From NCBI GenBank assembly GCA_003162475.1, contig PMOI01000004.1:190020-254019 (forward strand): a DNA stretch of 64,000 bases, read 5' to 3'. The notes below the pieces were generated by a model. It was given only the letters and a program-made list of their open reading frames with translations. It did not search any database and was not told where the DNA came from. How positions within the stretch are numbered: the first letter of the stretch is position 1; each line of letters begins with the position of its first letter. This stretch comes from Acidimicrobiaceae bacterium (lineage in GTDB: Bacteria; Actinomycetota; Acidimicrobiia; Acidimicrobiales; RAAP-2). Positions 24,181-32,129 of the stretch are shown here, in pieces. Made by a program: the position numbers and the translations under genes.

Positions 24181-25409
24181 CCGCCCGTGTCGACTGTGTC
24201 GCCCTCGACGCGAAGGACGCGATCGCGCCACTGCGCGACGAGTTCATGCTCAACGAGCACGAGATCTACCTCGACGGCAACTCCCTTGGTCCAGTGTCGC
24301 GCGCGGTCGCGGCACGCGTCAATGAGGTCATCAACGACGAGTGGGGCCGCGGTCTCGTGCGCGGTTGGAACGAAAGCGGTTGGATGGAGATGCCCACGCG
24401 CGTCGGCGATCGACTCGCGCCCTTGATCGGCGCCCAACCCGGCGAGGTGCTCGTTGCGGACACGCTCACCTTTCTGCTCGCGAAAATCATTGGCGGCGCG
24501 CTCGACCTGCGAAAGGACCGTTCCGTTGTCTTGACCGACGTCGCGAACTTTCACTCCGACCTCTACATCGTGCGAGCAATGGCCGCGCGCGCCGGGCGAC
24601 CCATCACCGTGAAGGCCATTGAACGAAGCGCCATCGAGAGCGAACTGAACGACGACGTCGCGCTCGTGATGCTGACCCACGTCGACTTTCGAAGCGGTGA
24701 GATGCTCGACCTGAAAGGCATCACGACAAAGGTCCACGACGCGGGCGCGTTGATGCTCTGGGACCTCGCGCACTCCGCGGGCGCGGTGCCCCTCGACGTC
24801 ACGGGCGCCAACGCGGACTTCGCGGCCGGATGTGGCTACAAGTACTTGAACGGGGGACCGGGCTCACCGGCGTTCCTCTACGTGCGAAAGTCCTGGCAGG
24901 GTTTGTTGGAGAACCCCTTGCCGGGCTGGCTCGGCCACGCCCGACCCTTCGACTTCGAACTCGACTACGAACCGGCCGAAGGGATGCAGGCCTTCGTCAC
25001 GTCGTCGCCCTCGATCGTCGCACTCGCCGCCCTCGACGGAGCGCTCGACGTCTGGGACCGCGCGTCTATGGACCAGGTTCGCGCGAAGAGTCTCCAACTC
25101 ACCGACCTCTTCATCGAACTCGTCGAGGCGAGGCTGCCGGGCGTCTTCGAGATCGTCACGCCGCGCGATCACGCCAAGCGTGGCAGCCAAGTCGCGCTTC
25201 GCCACCCCGACTCCTACGGCATCATTCAGGCGCTCCTGCAGCGTGGCGTGATCGGTGACTTCCGAGACCCCGACATCGCGCGCTTCGGCTTCACGCCGCT
25301 CTATCTACGCTTCGTGGACGTCTTTGACGCCGTAGAGATCCTCGTCGATGTCATGAAAGGCGAGTCGTATCGCGACGCCGAGTTCGCGGTGCGAAACGCC
25401 GTTACTTAA
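24177..25409 (+). CDS. kynU: Kynureninase
   Basis: This PLP enzyme cleaves kynurenine to anthranilate and alanine. The 410-residue sequence has YLDGNSLGPVSRA near residue 32, VLTDVANFHSDLYI, MLTHVDFRSGEMLD, DLAHSAGAVPLDV with the PLP Asp region, and GCGYKYLNGGPGSPAF with the PLP lysine. GTG 24177 overlaps the kynA stop (GTGA); an in-frame ATG at 24156 would add seven residues. No kynurenine formamidase gene is present, so that step must be supplied elsewhere or proceed slowly unaided. Confidence 0.94.
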   Translation: MTARVDCVALDAKDAIAPLRDEFMLNEHEIYLDGNSLGPVSRAVAARVNEVINDEWGRGLVRGWNESGWMEMPTRVGDRLAPLIGAQPGEVLVADTLTFLLAKIIGGALDLRKDRSVVLTDVANFHSDLYIVRAMAARAGRPITVKAIERSAIESELNDDVALVMLTHVDFRSGEMLDLKGITTKVHDAGALMLWDLAHSAGAVPLDVTGANADFAAGCGYKYLNGGPGSPAFLYVRKSWQGLLENPLPGWLGHARPFDFELDYEPAEGMQAFVTSSPSIVALAALDGALDVWDRASMDQVRAKSLQLTDLFIELVEARLPGVFEIVTPRDHAKRGSQVALRHPDSYGIIQALLQRGVIGDFRDPDIARFGFTPLYLRFVDVFDAVEILVDVMKGESYRDAEFAVRNAVT

Positions 25410-25834
25410 ACGCGATCGGAACGCTGGAGAAGGTAGGCGTCGAGCGTTCGTCTATTGGCGACGCGGACGTGAACAATCGAGGGTAGGTCGTCAAGCGCGT
25501 AGGCCAACGCCGGGCCTTCGGGACCGTCATCTAGCAACTCTCCGCCAATCACGCGCGCGACGTAACCGTGCGCGCACATGGTGCCGGTGGGCGTTCCCTC
25601 TTGAATGAACGTGACGAACTCGCGAACCAACGTGACGTCGAGTCCAGTCTTTTCACGAACGATTCGCACTGCGGCCGTATCGGGCGCTTCGCCGGGTCGA
25701 CAGGGATCGCTCGGTAGCGACGCGGGGGCGTCGGGTGTTCCTCCGTGAGGATGAATGAAGACAATGTGGTTTGCGTCGGACTCGACGACGACGAGCGCCC
25801 CGTGATAGTCGAACGCCGCGCCCTCAAACTCCAT
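25406..25834 (-). CDS. Nudix-fold protein with degenerate Nudix box
   Basis: The 142-residue protein has a beta-strand start, then PGEAPDTAAVRIVREKTGLDV at residues 46-66, where a Nudix box (GX5EX7REUXEEXGU) would be. Only part survives: the RE pair reads RI and the EE pair reads EK, so metal-binding glutamates are reduced. The terminal ARG-rich segment and strands otherwise fit the fold. It converges on kynU with complementary stop codons sharing TTAA. It could be a binding protein or an inactive hydrolase. The leaderless promoter supports expression. Confidence 0.7.
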   Translation of the reverse strand: MEFEGAAFDYHGALVVVESDANHIVFIHPHGGTPDAPASLPSDPCRPGEAPDTAAVRIVREKTGLDVTLVREFVTFIQEGTPTGTMCAHGYVARVIGGELLDDGPEGPALAYALDDLPSIVHVRVANRRTLDAYLLQRSDRV

Positions 25835-25840
25835 GATCGG

Positions 25841-25846
25841 AACCTA
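25841..25846 (-). promoter_or_regulatory. -10 element TAGGTT for the Nudix-fold gene (leaderless)
   Basis: TAGGTT is exactly six bases (CCGATC) from the ATG at 25834. Confidence 0.5.
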
Positions 25847-26021
25847 GGACGGCGCGCGTCAGTGGAACGAATGATTCGCGAGAGCGGCACGCTGGCGAAC
25901 CCTCGTTCACCGTTACGCCTCGATTTTGGGTAAGACTTCGAAAATCCGCGTCGTGGTGGGCGAGCGGCCTCCCATATTGCGTATCCTCATCAGGTATTAC
26001 TACAAGATTCACGAGAGTTAC

Positions 26022-26050
26022 TTGACAAACGACTTATAACGATATATCGT
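26022..26050 (+). promoter_or_regulatory. Promoter of the padR gene
   Basis: TTGACA at 26022-26027 is followed after 17 bases by TATCGT at 26045-26050. This is the best consensus -35 in the window. The -10 hexamer lies inside the 20-bp palindrome at 26035-26054, so the two functions must compete. Confidence 0.65.
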
Positions 26051-26054
26051 TATA
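26035..26054. promoter_or_regulatory. 20-bp perfect palindrome, probable PadR operator
   Basis: TATAACGATATATCGTTATA is a perfect inverted repeat between the -35 and the padR start, covering the -10. AT-rich palindromes of this kind are typical targets of PadR-family dimers, so negative autoregulation is the likely mode. Confidence 0.75.
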
Positions 26055-26082
26055 GGCACAAACCTATCGAAAGGATACGTTG

Positions 26083-26712
26083 ATGAGAAATCGAGAATTC
26101 GATCGCTCGCCAAAAGGGCGAGGAAGTAATGATGAAAATGGCGAAGGAAAACTCTTCGAGAATCGTTCCGGCGGACGCCGTCGACACGGCCCGCGCCACG
26201 AAGGTGCAAGAGGCGAGCACATGAGAGGTCGTGGACCTTCCATGAGGGGCGGCCGGGGGCGTCGTGGCGACGTGCGTATGGCGATTCTCGCCCTGCTCGA
26301 AGAGCGACCGATGCACGGCTACGAAATGATGCAGGAACTGTCTGAGCGGACCCAAGGTCTGTGGCAGCCAAGTCCCGGATCTATTTACCCAGCACTGCAG
26401 CTCTTGGAAGACCAGGGTCTGGTGCGCTCAGAGAGCGCCGAAGGTCGTCGTCAGTTCACGCTGACCGATGAAGGTCGCGCCGAGTTGAAGTCCCGTTCAG
26501 AACGAGCGGCGCCGTGGGAGACGATGGTTCGCCAAGCGGACCAGGGAGATATGGCGATTCACCAAGCCCTTCGACAAGTGGCGATTGCCGTCACCCAAGT
26601 GGCACAAGCCGGATCTGCCGATCAAAAGGCGCGCGCCGGAGATCTACTCAGCGAACTTCGTCGCCAGATGTACTTGCTCTTGGCAGAACCACTTGCGCCA
26701 AAGAGTGAGTGA
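26083..26712 (+). CDS. PadR-family transcriptional regulator
   Basis: The 209-residue protein has a disordered N-terminal tail of about 60 residues rich in Arg and Gly (for example RGRGPSMRGGRGRRGD), then a winged-helix PadR domain: MAILALLEERPMHGYEMMQEL, PSPGSIYPALQLLEDQGLV and the wing RRQFTLTDEG. A C-terminal helical region of about 80 residues provides dimerisation. ATG 26083 has AAGGA about six bases upstream. The Arg/Gly tail is seen in other actinobacterial PadR proteins. Its only visible target is its own promoter. It faces the ABC operon across two hairpins. Confidence 0.9.
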   Translation: MRNREFDRSPKGRGSNDENGEGKLFENRSGGRRRHGPRHEGARGEHMRGRGPSMRGGRGRRGDVRMAILALLEERPMHGYEMMQELSERTQGLWQPSPGSIYPALQLLEDQGLVRSESAEGRRQFTLTDEGRAELKSRSERAAPWETMVRQADQGDMAIHQALRQVAIAVTQVAQAGSADQKARAGDLLSELRRQMYLLLAEPLAPKSE

Positions 26713-26721
26713 CGATTCGCA

Positions 26722-26746
26722 GTTCCCAGTATTTCATTCTGGGAAC
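26722..26746 (+). terminator. Hairpin after padR
   Basis: GTTCCCAG at 26722-26729 pairs with CTGGGAAC at 26739-26746 around a nine-base loop, ten bases after the padR stop. No U-tract follows, but a stronger hairpin lies just downstream. Confidence 0.5.
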
Positions 26747-26780
26747 GACCGTTCGTCAACGTAGACCGTTAAAAGTCGAT

Positions 26781-26815
26781 ACGGTGCCCGAATCCACAGC
26801 GGATTCGGGCACCGT
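26781..26815. terminator. Bidirectional terminator between padR and the ABC-2 permease gene
   Basis: ACGGTGCCCGAATCC at 26781-26795 pairs perfectly with 26801-26815 around a five-base loop; CGTTTCGTT follows on the plus strand. It lies between convergent genes, eight bases beyond the permease stop. Confidence 0.8.
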
Positions 26816-26822
26816 CGTTTCG

Positions 26823-27923
26823 TTACGCCCGTCGTCGAATCAGTGTTGACGTTCCCCACGCGAGGACCACGGAAAGGCCAACCAGCACGGCCACCTCGAC
26901 GCTCTGAAAGATCCAGTATCGGTTGGCTGGTTGATAACTCACCCAATAGGCGTAGTGATGCTGTGCGAGCCAGACTATTTGTCTTTTCGAGTTTTCCAAT
27001 GCACGGATAATGAGCTGGTGCGTGGCGTGCGACGAAAGGCGACCTCCGTTGGGACCGGTGTACCAGCCGTTGACCAACCAACTGCCGACAGGTTGAGTCG
27101 AGATATTGGCTCCGTAGCGGCCGAACCCGGTTCCGGACGTCTCAGCCCCCATATTCAGTGCTCCGTAATTGAGCCCTTCCGGAGAGATCGTGGTGACTCT
27201 GACGCCAATGCTGAGAAGAAGGTAATCAAGTTTCCAAAAAACGGCGACGATGCATCCGCCGATAACGGCGCCCGTAACGGCCATCGCGCTCACGGTTCGC
27301 TTCACGAGCGCTCCTACGAAGGTGCCCAACGCGAGTCCGAGGAGCGTCCAAGCCGGAAGCGTGAGCCCCGTCATGTCGAACTGGGCTATTTGCCAGCGAT
27401 TCGCTAAACCAATGGCGTTGAATGGATTGTTGTAGCCACCTGCCAAAAGACCGAGCAAGCACGCTGGCACGATGACGGCAAAGGCGAGAAGCGCAATCTT
27501 CAAGGTGAGCCACAGTGTCCGAGGCATTCCTTGGGTCCACGTGAACCGGTAGGTTCCCGATTCAAACTCGCGCGCAATGAGTGGCGCGCCAATGAACATG
27601 CCGACGACGACGGGCACCACTTGCACGGCGATATTTACCAACGTAAGCGTGTCGGACGATGCCTGGATTCGAGGAGTGATACCTATGCAGGTGCGAATGT
27701 TCGAAGCGACGGGCGCCGAACATTTATGCAGAACGTACTGGGCGTAGATGGCGTGCACGGCATCGCTGTTGAACACAACGTAGACAGCCAGAGCGCCAAA
27801 TAGTCCGAGAACACCAAGAATCAAGGAGCGGTGTTGGAGCCAGGTGACGCGCGTCATGGCCCGTAGCGGCAGGGAGCTGCGTGAAATCGGTGGCGAAATT
27901 TCTTCGGTGATGACGGCGTTCAT
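26823..27923 (-). CDS. ABC-2 type transporter permease
   Basis: This 366-residue membrane protein has about six hydrophobic segments, with a short cytosolic N-terminus, a long first extracytoplasmic loop (about residues 50-105) containing two Cys, and a last segment near residues 335-360. The FEWTQGMPR-like segment ESGTYRFTWTQGMPRTLW is typical of bacterial ABC-2 permeases paired with YtrB-like ATPases. ATG overlaps the ATPase stop (ATGA). The substrate is unknown; peptide antibiotic or lipid export is common for this arrangement. Confidence 0.85.
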   Translation of the reverse strand: MNAVITEEISPPISRSSLPLRAMTRVTWLQHRSLILGVLGLFGALAVYVVFNSDAVHAIYAQYVLHKCSAPVASNIRTCIGITPRIQASSDTLTLVNIAVQVVPVVVGMFIGAPLIAREFESGTYRFTWTQGMPRTLWLTLKIALLAFAVIVPACLLGLLAGGYNNPFNAIGLANRWQIAQFDMTGLTLPAWTLLGLALGTFVGALVKRTVSAMAVTGAVIGGCIVAVFWKLDYLLLSIGVRVTTISPEGLNYGALNMGAETSGTGFGRYGANISTQPVGSWLVNGWYTGPNGGRLSSHATHQLIIRALENSKRQIVWLAQHHYAYWVSYQPANRYWIFQSVEVAVLVGLSVVLAWGTSTLIRRRA

Positions 27924-28834
27924 GTTCTGACCTCTCGGATCTGCGACGAGCCTCCGCTCATCGGCGATGAGATTGCTGAGGAGTCAGGATCTCGTAGATA
28001 CGCAAGAATCAACTCTTCGAGCGATACTGACGACGACTCCCAAAGTGGTCCAATGTCAGCGACGCCGTTGATCCGCACGAGCAGTCGAGCTTGTCGGTCG
28101 CCGCGGAGGATCTGCACGACATCAAAGGACTCGCGGACCTGGTCAACTTCGTCGATGGGACCCGTGAGCAAAACGTGGTCCTCGGTAACACTGTCGATGT
28201 CACCCGCAATTTGGACACGACCCACGTTGAGCACGATCAGATAACTAGCTACGCGTTCGAGTTCGGACACTACGTGAGATGAGAGAACGACAGAGAGACC
28301 CTCTTCGGCGACGGCGCGCATGACCACGCCCATGAATTCACTTCGTGCGAGAGGGTCAAGCCGGGCGAGCGGCTCGTCGAGGACCAACAGGTCGGGATGG
28401 CGCGCGAGGGCAAGTGCCAGCGCGAGTTGTGACTGCTGACCACCCGAGAGTTTGCCGACTTTCTGACTGAGACCTATACCTAAATCGTCCAGTCGCTCTC
28501 GGACGAGATTGGTGTCGAAACTGCGATTCAGATTGCGCGTCAATTCAATGACGGCGTGGACGGAGAGGTACTTATAAAGAGGCGCGTCTTGGGCGACGAA
28601 GGCAATCCGAGCCAGCGCTTCTGGTGAGCCGGCTTGAAGACCTCCGAACACCTTGGCGCAGCCCGTGCTGGGCTCAACGAGACCGACCGCACAGTGCAGC
28701 AGCGTCGTCTTGCCCGCACCGTTGGGTCCGACGAGTGCCACGACTTCACCCGCAGGAATTGAAAGTGAGCAGTCACGGATCGCCCAACGTTTGCCGTAGC
28801 GCTTGCCGAGATTGGAAACTTCGATGACGTTCAC
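27920..28834 (-). CDS. ABC transporter ATP-binding protein
   Basis: This single ABC domain of 304 residues has Walker A GPNGAGKTT near residue 37, signature GKLSGGQQSQLALALAL, Walker B LLVLDEPLARLDP and the switch His in SSHVVSEL. A C-terminal extension of about 85 residues follows. GTG start overlaps the GntR stop (GTGA). It powers the ABC-2 permease encoded next. Confidence 0.92.
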   Translation of the reverse strand: MNVIEVSNLGKRYGKRWAIRDCSLSIPAGEVVALVGPNGAGKTTLLHCAVGLVEPSTGCAKVFGGLQAGSPEALARIAFVAQDAPLYKYLSVHAVIELTRNLNRSFDTNLVRERLDDLGIGLSQKVGKLSGGQQSQLALALALARHPDLLVLDEPLARLDPLARSEFMGVVMRAVAEEGLSVVLSSHVVSELERVASYLIVLNVGRVQIAGDIDSVTEDHVLLTGPIDEVDQVRESFDVVQILRGDRQARLLVRINGVADIGPLWESSSVSLEELILAYLRDPDSSAISSPMSGGSSQIREVRT

Positions 28835-29316
28835 GCGACCACCTCGCCGGTGTTGGCTTGTCCGGTCGACGTCGTTCCTTCCGTGAAGAATTCCTGAAGC
28901 GTGATCGTAAACAGCGCGACGATGTCGTTTTCATCGAGGCCAGCGTCCGCGGCGGTTCGTAACCAACCTCGCTTCAACGATCGACGGAGTGAGTTCAGCT
29001 GTGCCAGGTCGACGGTCGTGGGTACGGAGACGATGAAGGTGCCTACCCCCGGTCGACCTTTCGCGATGCCCTTCCCTTCAAGGTCGGCGTACGCCTTGAT
29101 CACGGTGTTCGGGTTGATGGAGAGTGAACCGACAACGTCCTTTACTCGCGGAAGTTGATCACCGTGTTGGAGGTAACCGAGTCTCAGCGCGTGCTCGACC
29201 TGATGGACGAGTTGAAGGTATGTGGGTACCCCCGACGAGGGATCGAGTCTGAAAACGATCGGTGATACGAATGCGTCACCACCGATCTTCGAGTCTTTAA
29301 GTTTATCTATCTTCAT
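28831..29316 (-). CDS. GntR-family regulator, YtrA subfamily
   Basis: The 161-residue protein has an N-terminal winged helix typical of YtrA-type GntR proteins: VPTYLQLVHQVEHALRLG, LPRVKDVVGSLSINPNTVIKAY and GRPGVGTFIV, followed by a short helical C-terminal region of about 60 residues. These regulators usually repress their own ABC transporter operon. The operator-like repeat at 29302-29323 covers this gene's start codon. First gene of a three-gene operon with four-base overlaps. Confidence 0.92.
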   Translation of the reverse strand: MKIDKLKDSKIGGDAFVSPIVFRLDPSSGVPTYLQLVHQVEHALRLGYLQHGDQLPRVKDVVGSLSINPNTVIKAYADLEGKGIAKGRPGVGTFIVSVPTTVDLAQLNSLRRSLKRGWLRTAADAGLDENDIVALFTITLQEFFTEGTTSTGQANTGEVVA

Positions 29317-29323
29317 AGATAAA
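29302..29323. promoter_or_regulatory. Inverted repeat over the gntR start codon, probable GntR operator
   Basis: TTTATCTAT and ATAGATAAA (nine-base arms) flank CTTC. The ATG lies at 29316-29314 inside the repeat, so the right arm is the untranslated side and the left arm is codons two to five. A bound dimer would sit on the transcription start. Confidence 0.75.
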
Positions 29324-29328
29324 GAATA
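29323..29328 (-). promoter_or_regulatory. -10 element TATTCT for the gntR-ABC operon (leaderless)
   Basis: TATTCT is exactly six bases (TTATCT) from the ATG at 29316 and touches the operator repeat. Confidence 0.6.
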
Positions 29329-29640
29329 TTAGTCACCAATGTTGGAGAGATCGTGTCAAGAGCCGGGAGGCTTGAAAATAGAGCGAAAAAGTGGGAGGGG
29401 TAATCAATGTTTGCGAATCGCCACATGGGAGAGGGAGTTCCCTCCCTGCGGATAGGAGCAGGAACTTGGCAACAGAAGTGACCAGTTGGCTCAGCTAAGG
29501 CGATTGGGTGGGTTGAGGTACGAAGTTGAGGGCGACCGGTTATACGGAGGCCGTGTCGATCAACGGATACGCAACTGAGCGACGGACTTGATGGCGGCGG
29601 GACTTCGTCTTTTCTCGTTCACATCGGTCAAGATGACGAG
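29329..29640. other. Intergenic stretch of about 310 bp, no gene recognised
   Basis: Between the divergent gntR and SDR starts I see no convincing gene. The only clear structure is a short hairpin: AGGGAG at 29432-29437 and CTCCCT at 29442-29447 around TTCC. The stretch is purine-rich on the plus strand. Just before the SDR start, CAAGAT lies six bases upstream of the ATG, a weak leaderless -10. Confidence 0.4.
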
Positions 29641-30423
29641 ATGACCACGTCAGTGCATCATTCAGCAAGTAACTACGTCGCTCTTGTGACTGGTGTCGGC
29701 CGTCGTGATGGCATCGGCTTTGCCGTCGCCCAGCGACTCGCGCGCGACGGATTCGATGTGGGCTTCAATTTCTGGACTCCCTACGACGAACGGATGGACT
29801 ACGGCACGGACGTGGGCACGGCCGACGAACTCACGACCCGTATCACTGAGATTGGTCGTCGCGCCGTCAGCGTTGAAGCCGACCTCGAAATTCCCGATTC
29901 AACGTCGAGTCTGTTTGACTCAGTCGAAACGAAACTGGGTCCGGTCTCCGCGCTCGTGCTGTGCCACTGCGAGTCAGTCGACTCCGGCATCCTCGACACC
30001 ACCGTTGAGAGTTTTGACCGTCACTTTGCCGTAAACGCGCGAGCCACCTGGCTTCTCATTAGAGAGTTCGGCCTCCGCTATCAAGCTTCGTCACGCTACG
30101 GGCGCGTCATCGCGCTGACGAGCGACCACACCGTTGGCAATCTGCCCTACGGCGCGAGCAAGGGCGCACTGAACCGGATAACGCTCGCCGCAGCGCAGGA
30201 GTTCGCCGGACTCGGCATCACCGCCAACGTCATCAACCCCGGCCCGACCGACACCGGTTGGATGACGCCAGAATTGAAGACCCGCATTACTGATGAGACA
30301 CCGCTGGGTCGGCTCGGCATTCCCAACGACGTCGCCAACCTCGTTTCGTTTCTCTGTTCCGCCGACGGAGGTTGGATCAACGGCCAACTTCTTGCGTCGG
30401 ATGGCGGTATCGGTTCCGGTTGA
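29641..30423 (+). CDS. Short-chain dehydrogenase/reductase family oxidoreductase
   Basis: This classical SDR of 260 residues has a glycine-rich start TGVGRRDGIGFAVAQRLA, a variant of TGxxxGIG, an NARATW segment, and the active-site PYGASKGAL (YxxxK), with NVINPGPTDTGWM and the C-terminal INGQLLASDGG. It resembles 3-oxoacyl-ACP reductase-like SDRs acting on an unknown alcohol or ketone. The insertion FWTPYDERMDYGTD after strand two is unusual in length. Confidence 0.88.
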   Translation: MTTSVHHSASNYVALVTGVGRRDGIGFAVAQRLARDGFDVGFNFWTPYDERMDYGTDVGTADELTTRITEIGRRAVSVEADLEIPDSTSSLFDSVETKLGPVSALVLCHCESVDSGILDTTVESFDRHFAVNARATWLLIREFGLRYQASSRYGRVIALTSDHTVGNLPYGASKGALNRITLAAAQEFAGLGITANVINPGPTDTGWMTPELKTRITDETPLGRLGIPNDVANLVSFLCSADGGWINGQLLASDGGIGSG

Positions 30424-30479
30424 ATCGTGGATGCCCGAAACGCGTCACACTCGATCATCAACAAGGTGTCCGTTGATTT

Positions 30480-30965
30480 CTATAACTCCAAGAACATCAC
30501 ATGGAGACCGACTAATCCGTGTTCGGGGTGGTCAAACGCTTTGGGGACCGTGGCGAGAATTGAGAAACCCAATCTCTCCCACAGTCGTACCGCAGCGTGA
30601 TTGGTCGCCACCACCGCGTTGAACTGGATGCTCCGATAGCCAGCGGCGCGAGCCCAGTCGATGACGTAGTGGCCCAACGCGAGTCCGACGCCGCTTCCTT
30701 GATGGGTGGGGTCGACCATGAAACTTGCCGTCGCCACGTGCGAGCCTCGACCGGGTCGGTTGGGACCCATTTTGGCCGATCCGACAATGGAACTGTCTTC
30801 TACGGCGACAACGGTGGTCCCTGGCGAATGTTCCATCCACCAAGGACGAGCATCCTCGAGTGAAAGTCCCTCGGGGAACGCGTACGTGGTGCCCTCACTG
30901 ACGATGAGGCGAAAGAAGGGATAGATGTCAGCCCAGTCGCTCTCGTTCGCTTGCCTGATGATCAC
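30480..30965 (-). CDS. GNAT-family N-acetyltransferase
   Basis: This single-domain acetyltransferase of 161 residues starts MIIRQANESDWADIYPFF and carries the acetyl-CoA loop HQGSGVGLALGHYVIDWA near residues 95-112, then NHAAVRLWERLGF (motif B). It resembles uncharacterised relatives of phosphinothricin/L-amino-acid acetyltransferases. GTG start; TACGAT lies eight bases upstream, suggesting a very short leader. The acceptor is unknown. Confidence 0.85.
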   Translation of the reverse strand: MIIRQANESDWADIYPFFRLIVSEGTTYAFPEGLSLEDARPWWMEHSPGTTVVAVEDSSIVGSAKMGPNRPGRGSHVATASFMVDPTHQGSGVGLALGHYVIDWARAAGYRSIQFNAVVATNHAAVRLWERLGFSILATVPKAFDHPEHGLVGLHVMFLEL

Positions 30966-31007
30966 GTCTTGTGATCGTAATAGGGGTCCTCGGTTCGTCG
31001 GTACTTT

Positions 31008-32129
31008 TCAGAGCCGGCGACGGCGAACAACGCGACGTGCGAACTTCGCGAGGGTGAACAACGCGCCGAGAGCGAGAACCGCAAAGAGAATTGGCCCCGC
31101 GAGCCGCAGTAACCACTGGAATCCCGAGATGAAGCCGCTAACACTGTCGTGCCAGGCCTTGGAGAAACCAGTTAGAGGTGTCGATCCGTGTGCGTGACCG
31201 ACCTCGGAGACGGCCACGGTGAGAGTTCCGTACGTGGTCTCGTGGCTGAGAACGTTGAGTTGGCCCTGGAGTTGTTCGATCTGACTCTGCAGCGTGTTCA
31301 ACTGACTCTGCACGGCCAAGATGCCGTCGATCGTAGTGGCCTTGGTCATGATCACCAAGTACTGCCGTCGACTCGCCTCGAGGGCGGTGATGTGTGCTTG
31401 GAGATCGACGTACTGCGCCGTCACGTCGTTGGAGGAAGTACTGACCGACGTCTCATGTCCGACACGCTGGGCCTGCGCGACGAGTTTCGCGAAGTTGCGT
31501 TGCGGGACCTGTACGACGATCGTGCCGTAGGAGAACTTGCCCGACGTGCGCGATCCCACGTTGGCCTCAGTGCTGTCGACGAAACCTCCGTCACTCGTAG
31601 CCAGTTTGCTGAGACGCGTGAAGGCCGACTCAACGTGGCCTTTGGCAACTGTCAAAGCGATCGATCCGCTCGACTCAATCTTTAGAGACGTGCTCGTTTT
31701 CAAAGCGTTGGCACTGACTTGCGTGAGGCCGGTGCCGTTGAGGGTTTTCCCGCTCACCCCTGGAGGTAATAGCGCCGCAGCGGACCCTGTCCCGCTTATT
31801 GCTAAGGGCGGAGCGGTCGTCGTGACGCTCCCTTGGCTTGCGTGGCGACTTCCCAAAGGGCCAAAGGCTGCGATTTTGTTGGAATTGCCTTCGCTTCGAA
31901 AGAGGGGTACCGAAACGCCGGCGACGATCACGATGAGCGCCGCCGCCACCAGAAGCGCGCGCCCACGACTCGGTTGACTGATCAGCGTGGGGACGTGACG
32001 CGATCGACTGGGAGGTTCGTTCGCCTGCGCCTCCGTCAATATTCGGTCAGTGGCATCCGGAGAGATCTCGAACGCGCTGGCGACGTCGTTGAGCGCGTTG
32101 ATAAGGACATCCTCGTCGATCATGGTCAT
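31008..32129 (-). CDS. Membrane protein with DUF4349 domain, candidate anti-sigma factor
   Basis: The 373-residue protein has a cytosolic N-terminus of about 55 residues, a membrane helix near 58-75, an extracytoplasmic linker, a DUF4349-like domain near 140-325 with a coiled coil (IDGILAVQSQLNTLQSQIEQLQ split around residue 270), and a second membrane helix near 340-362 followed by a basic tail. Its ATG overlaps the sigma-factor stop (ATGA). The coupling and the short cytosolic N-terminus suggest an anti-sigma role; no zinc-binding HxxxCxxC motif is seen. Role inferred. Confidence 0.75.
   Translation of the reverse strand: MTMIDEDVLINALNDVASAFEISPDATDRILTEAQANEPPSRSRHVPTLISQPSRGRALLVAAALIVIVAGVSVPLFRSEGNSNKIAAFGPLGSRHASQGSVTTTAPPLAISGTGSAAALLPPGVSGKTLNGTGLTQVSANALKTSTSLKIESSGSIALTVAKGHVESAFTRLSKLATSDGGFVDSTEANVGSRTSGKFSYGTIVVQVPQRNFAKLVAQAQRVGHETSVSTSSNDVTAQYVDLQAHITALEASRRQYLVIMTKATTIDGILAVQSQLNTLQSQIEQLQGQLNVLSHETTYGTLTVAVSEVGHAHGSTPLTGFSKAWHDSVSGFISGFQWLLRLAGPILFAVLALGALFTLAKFARRVVRRRRL

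Noticed and set aside
25824..26012. Possible 62-residue gene upstream of the Nudix gene
   Set aside because: It overlaps the Nudix start and its leaderless promoter, and no ribosome-binding site or homology is apparent.
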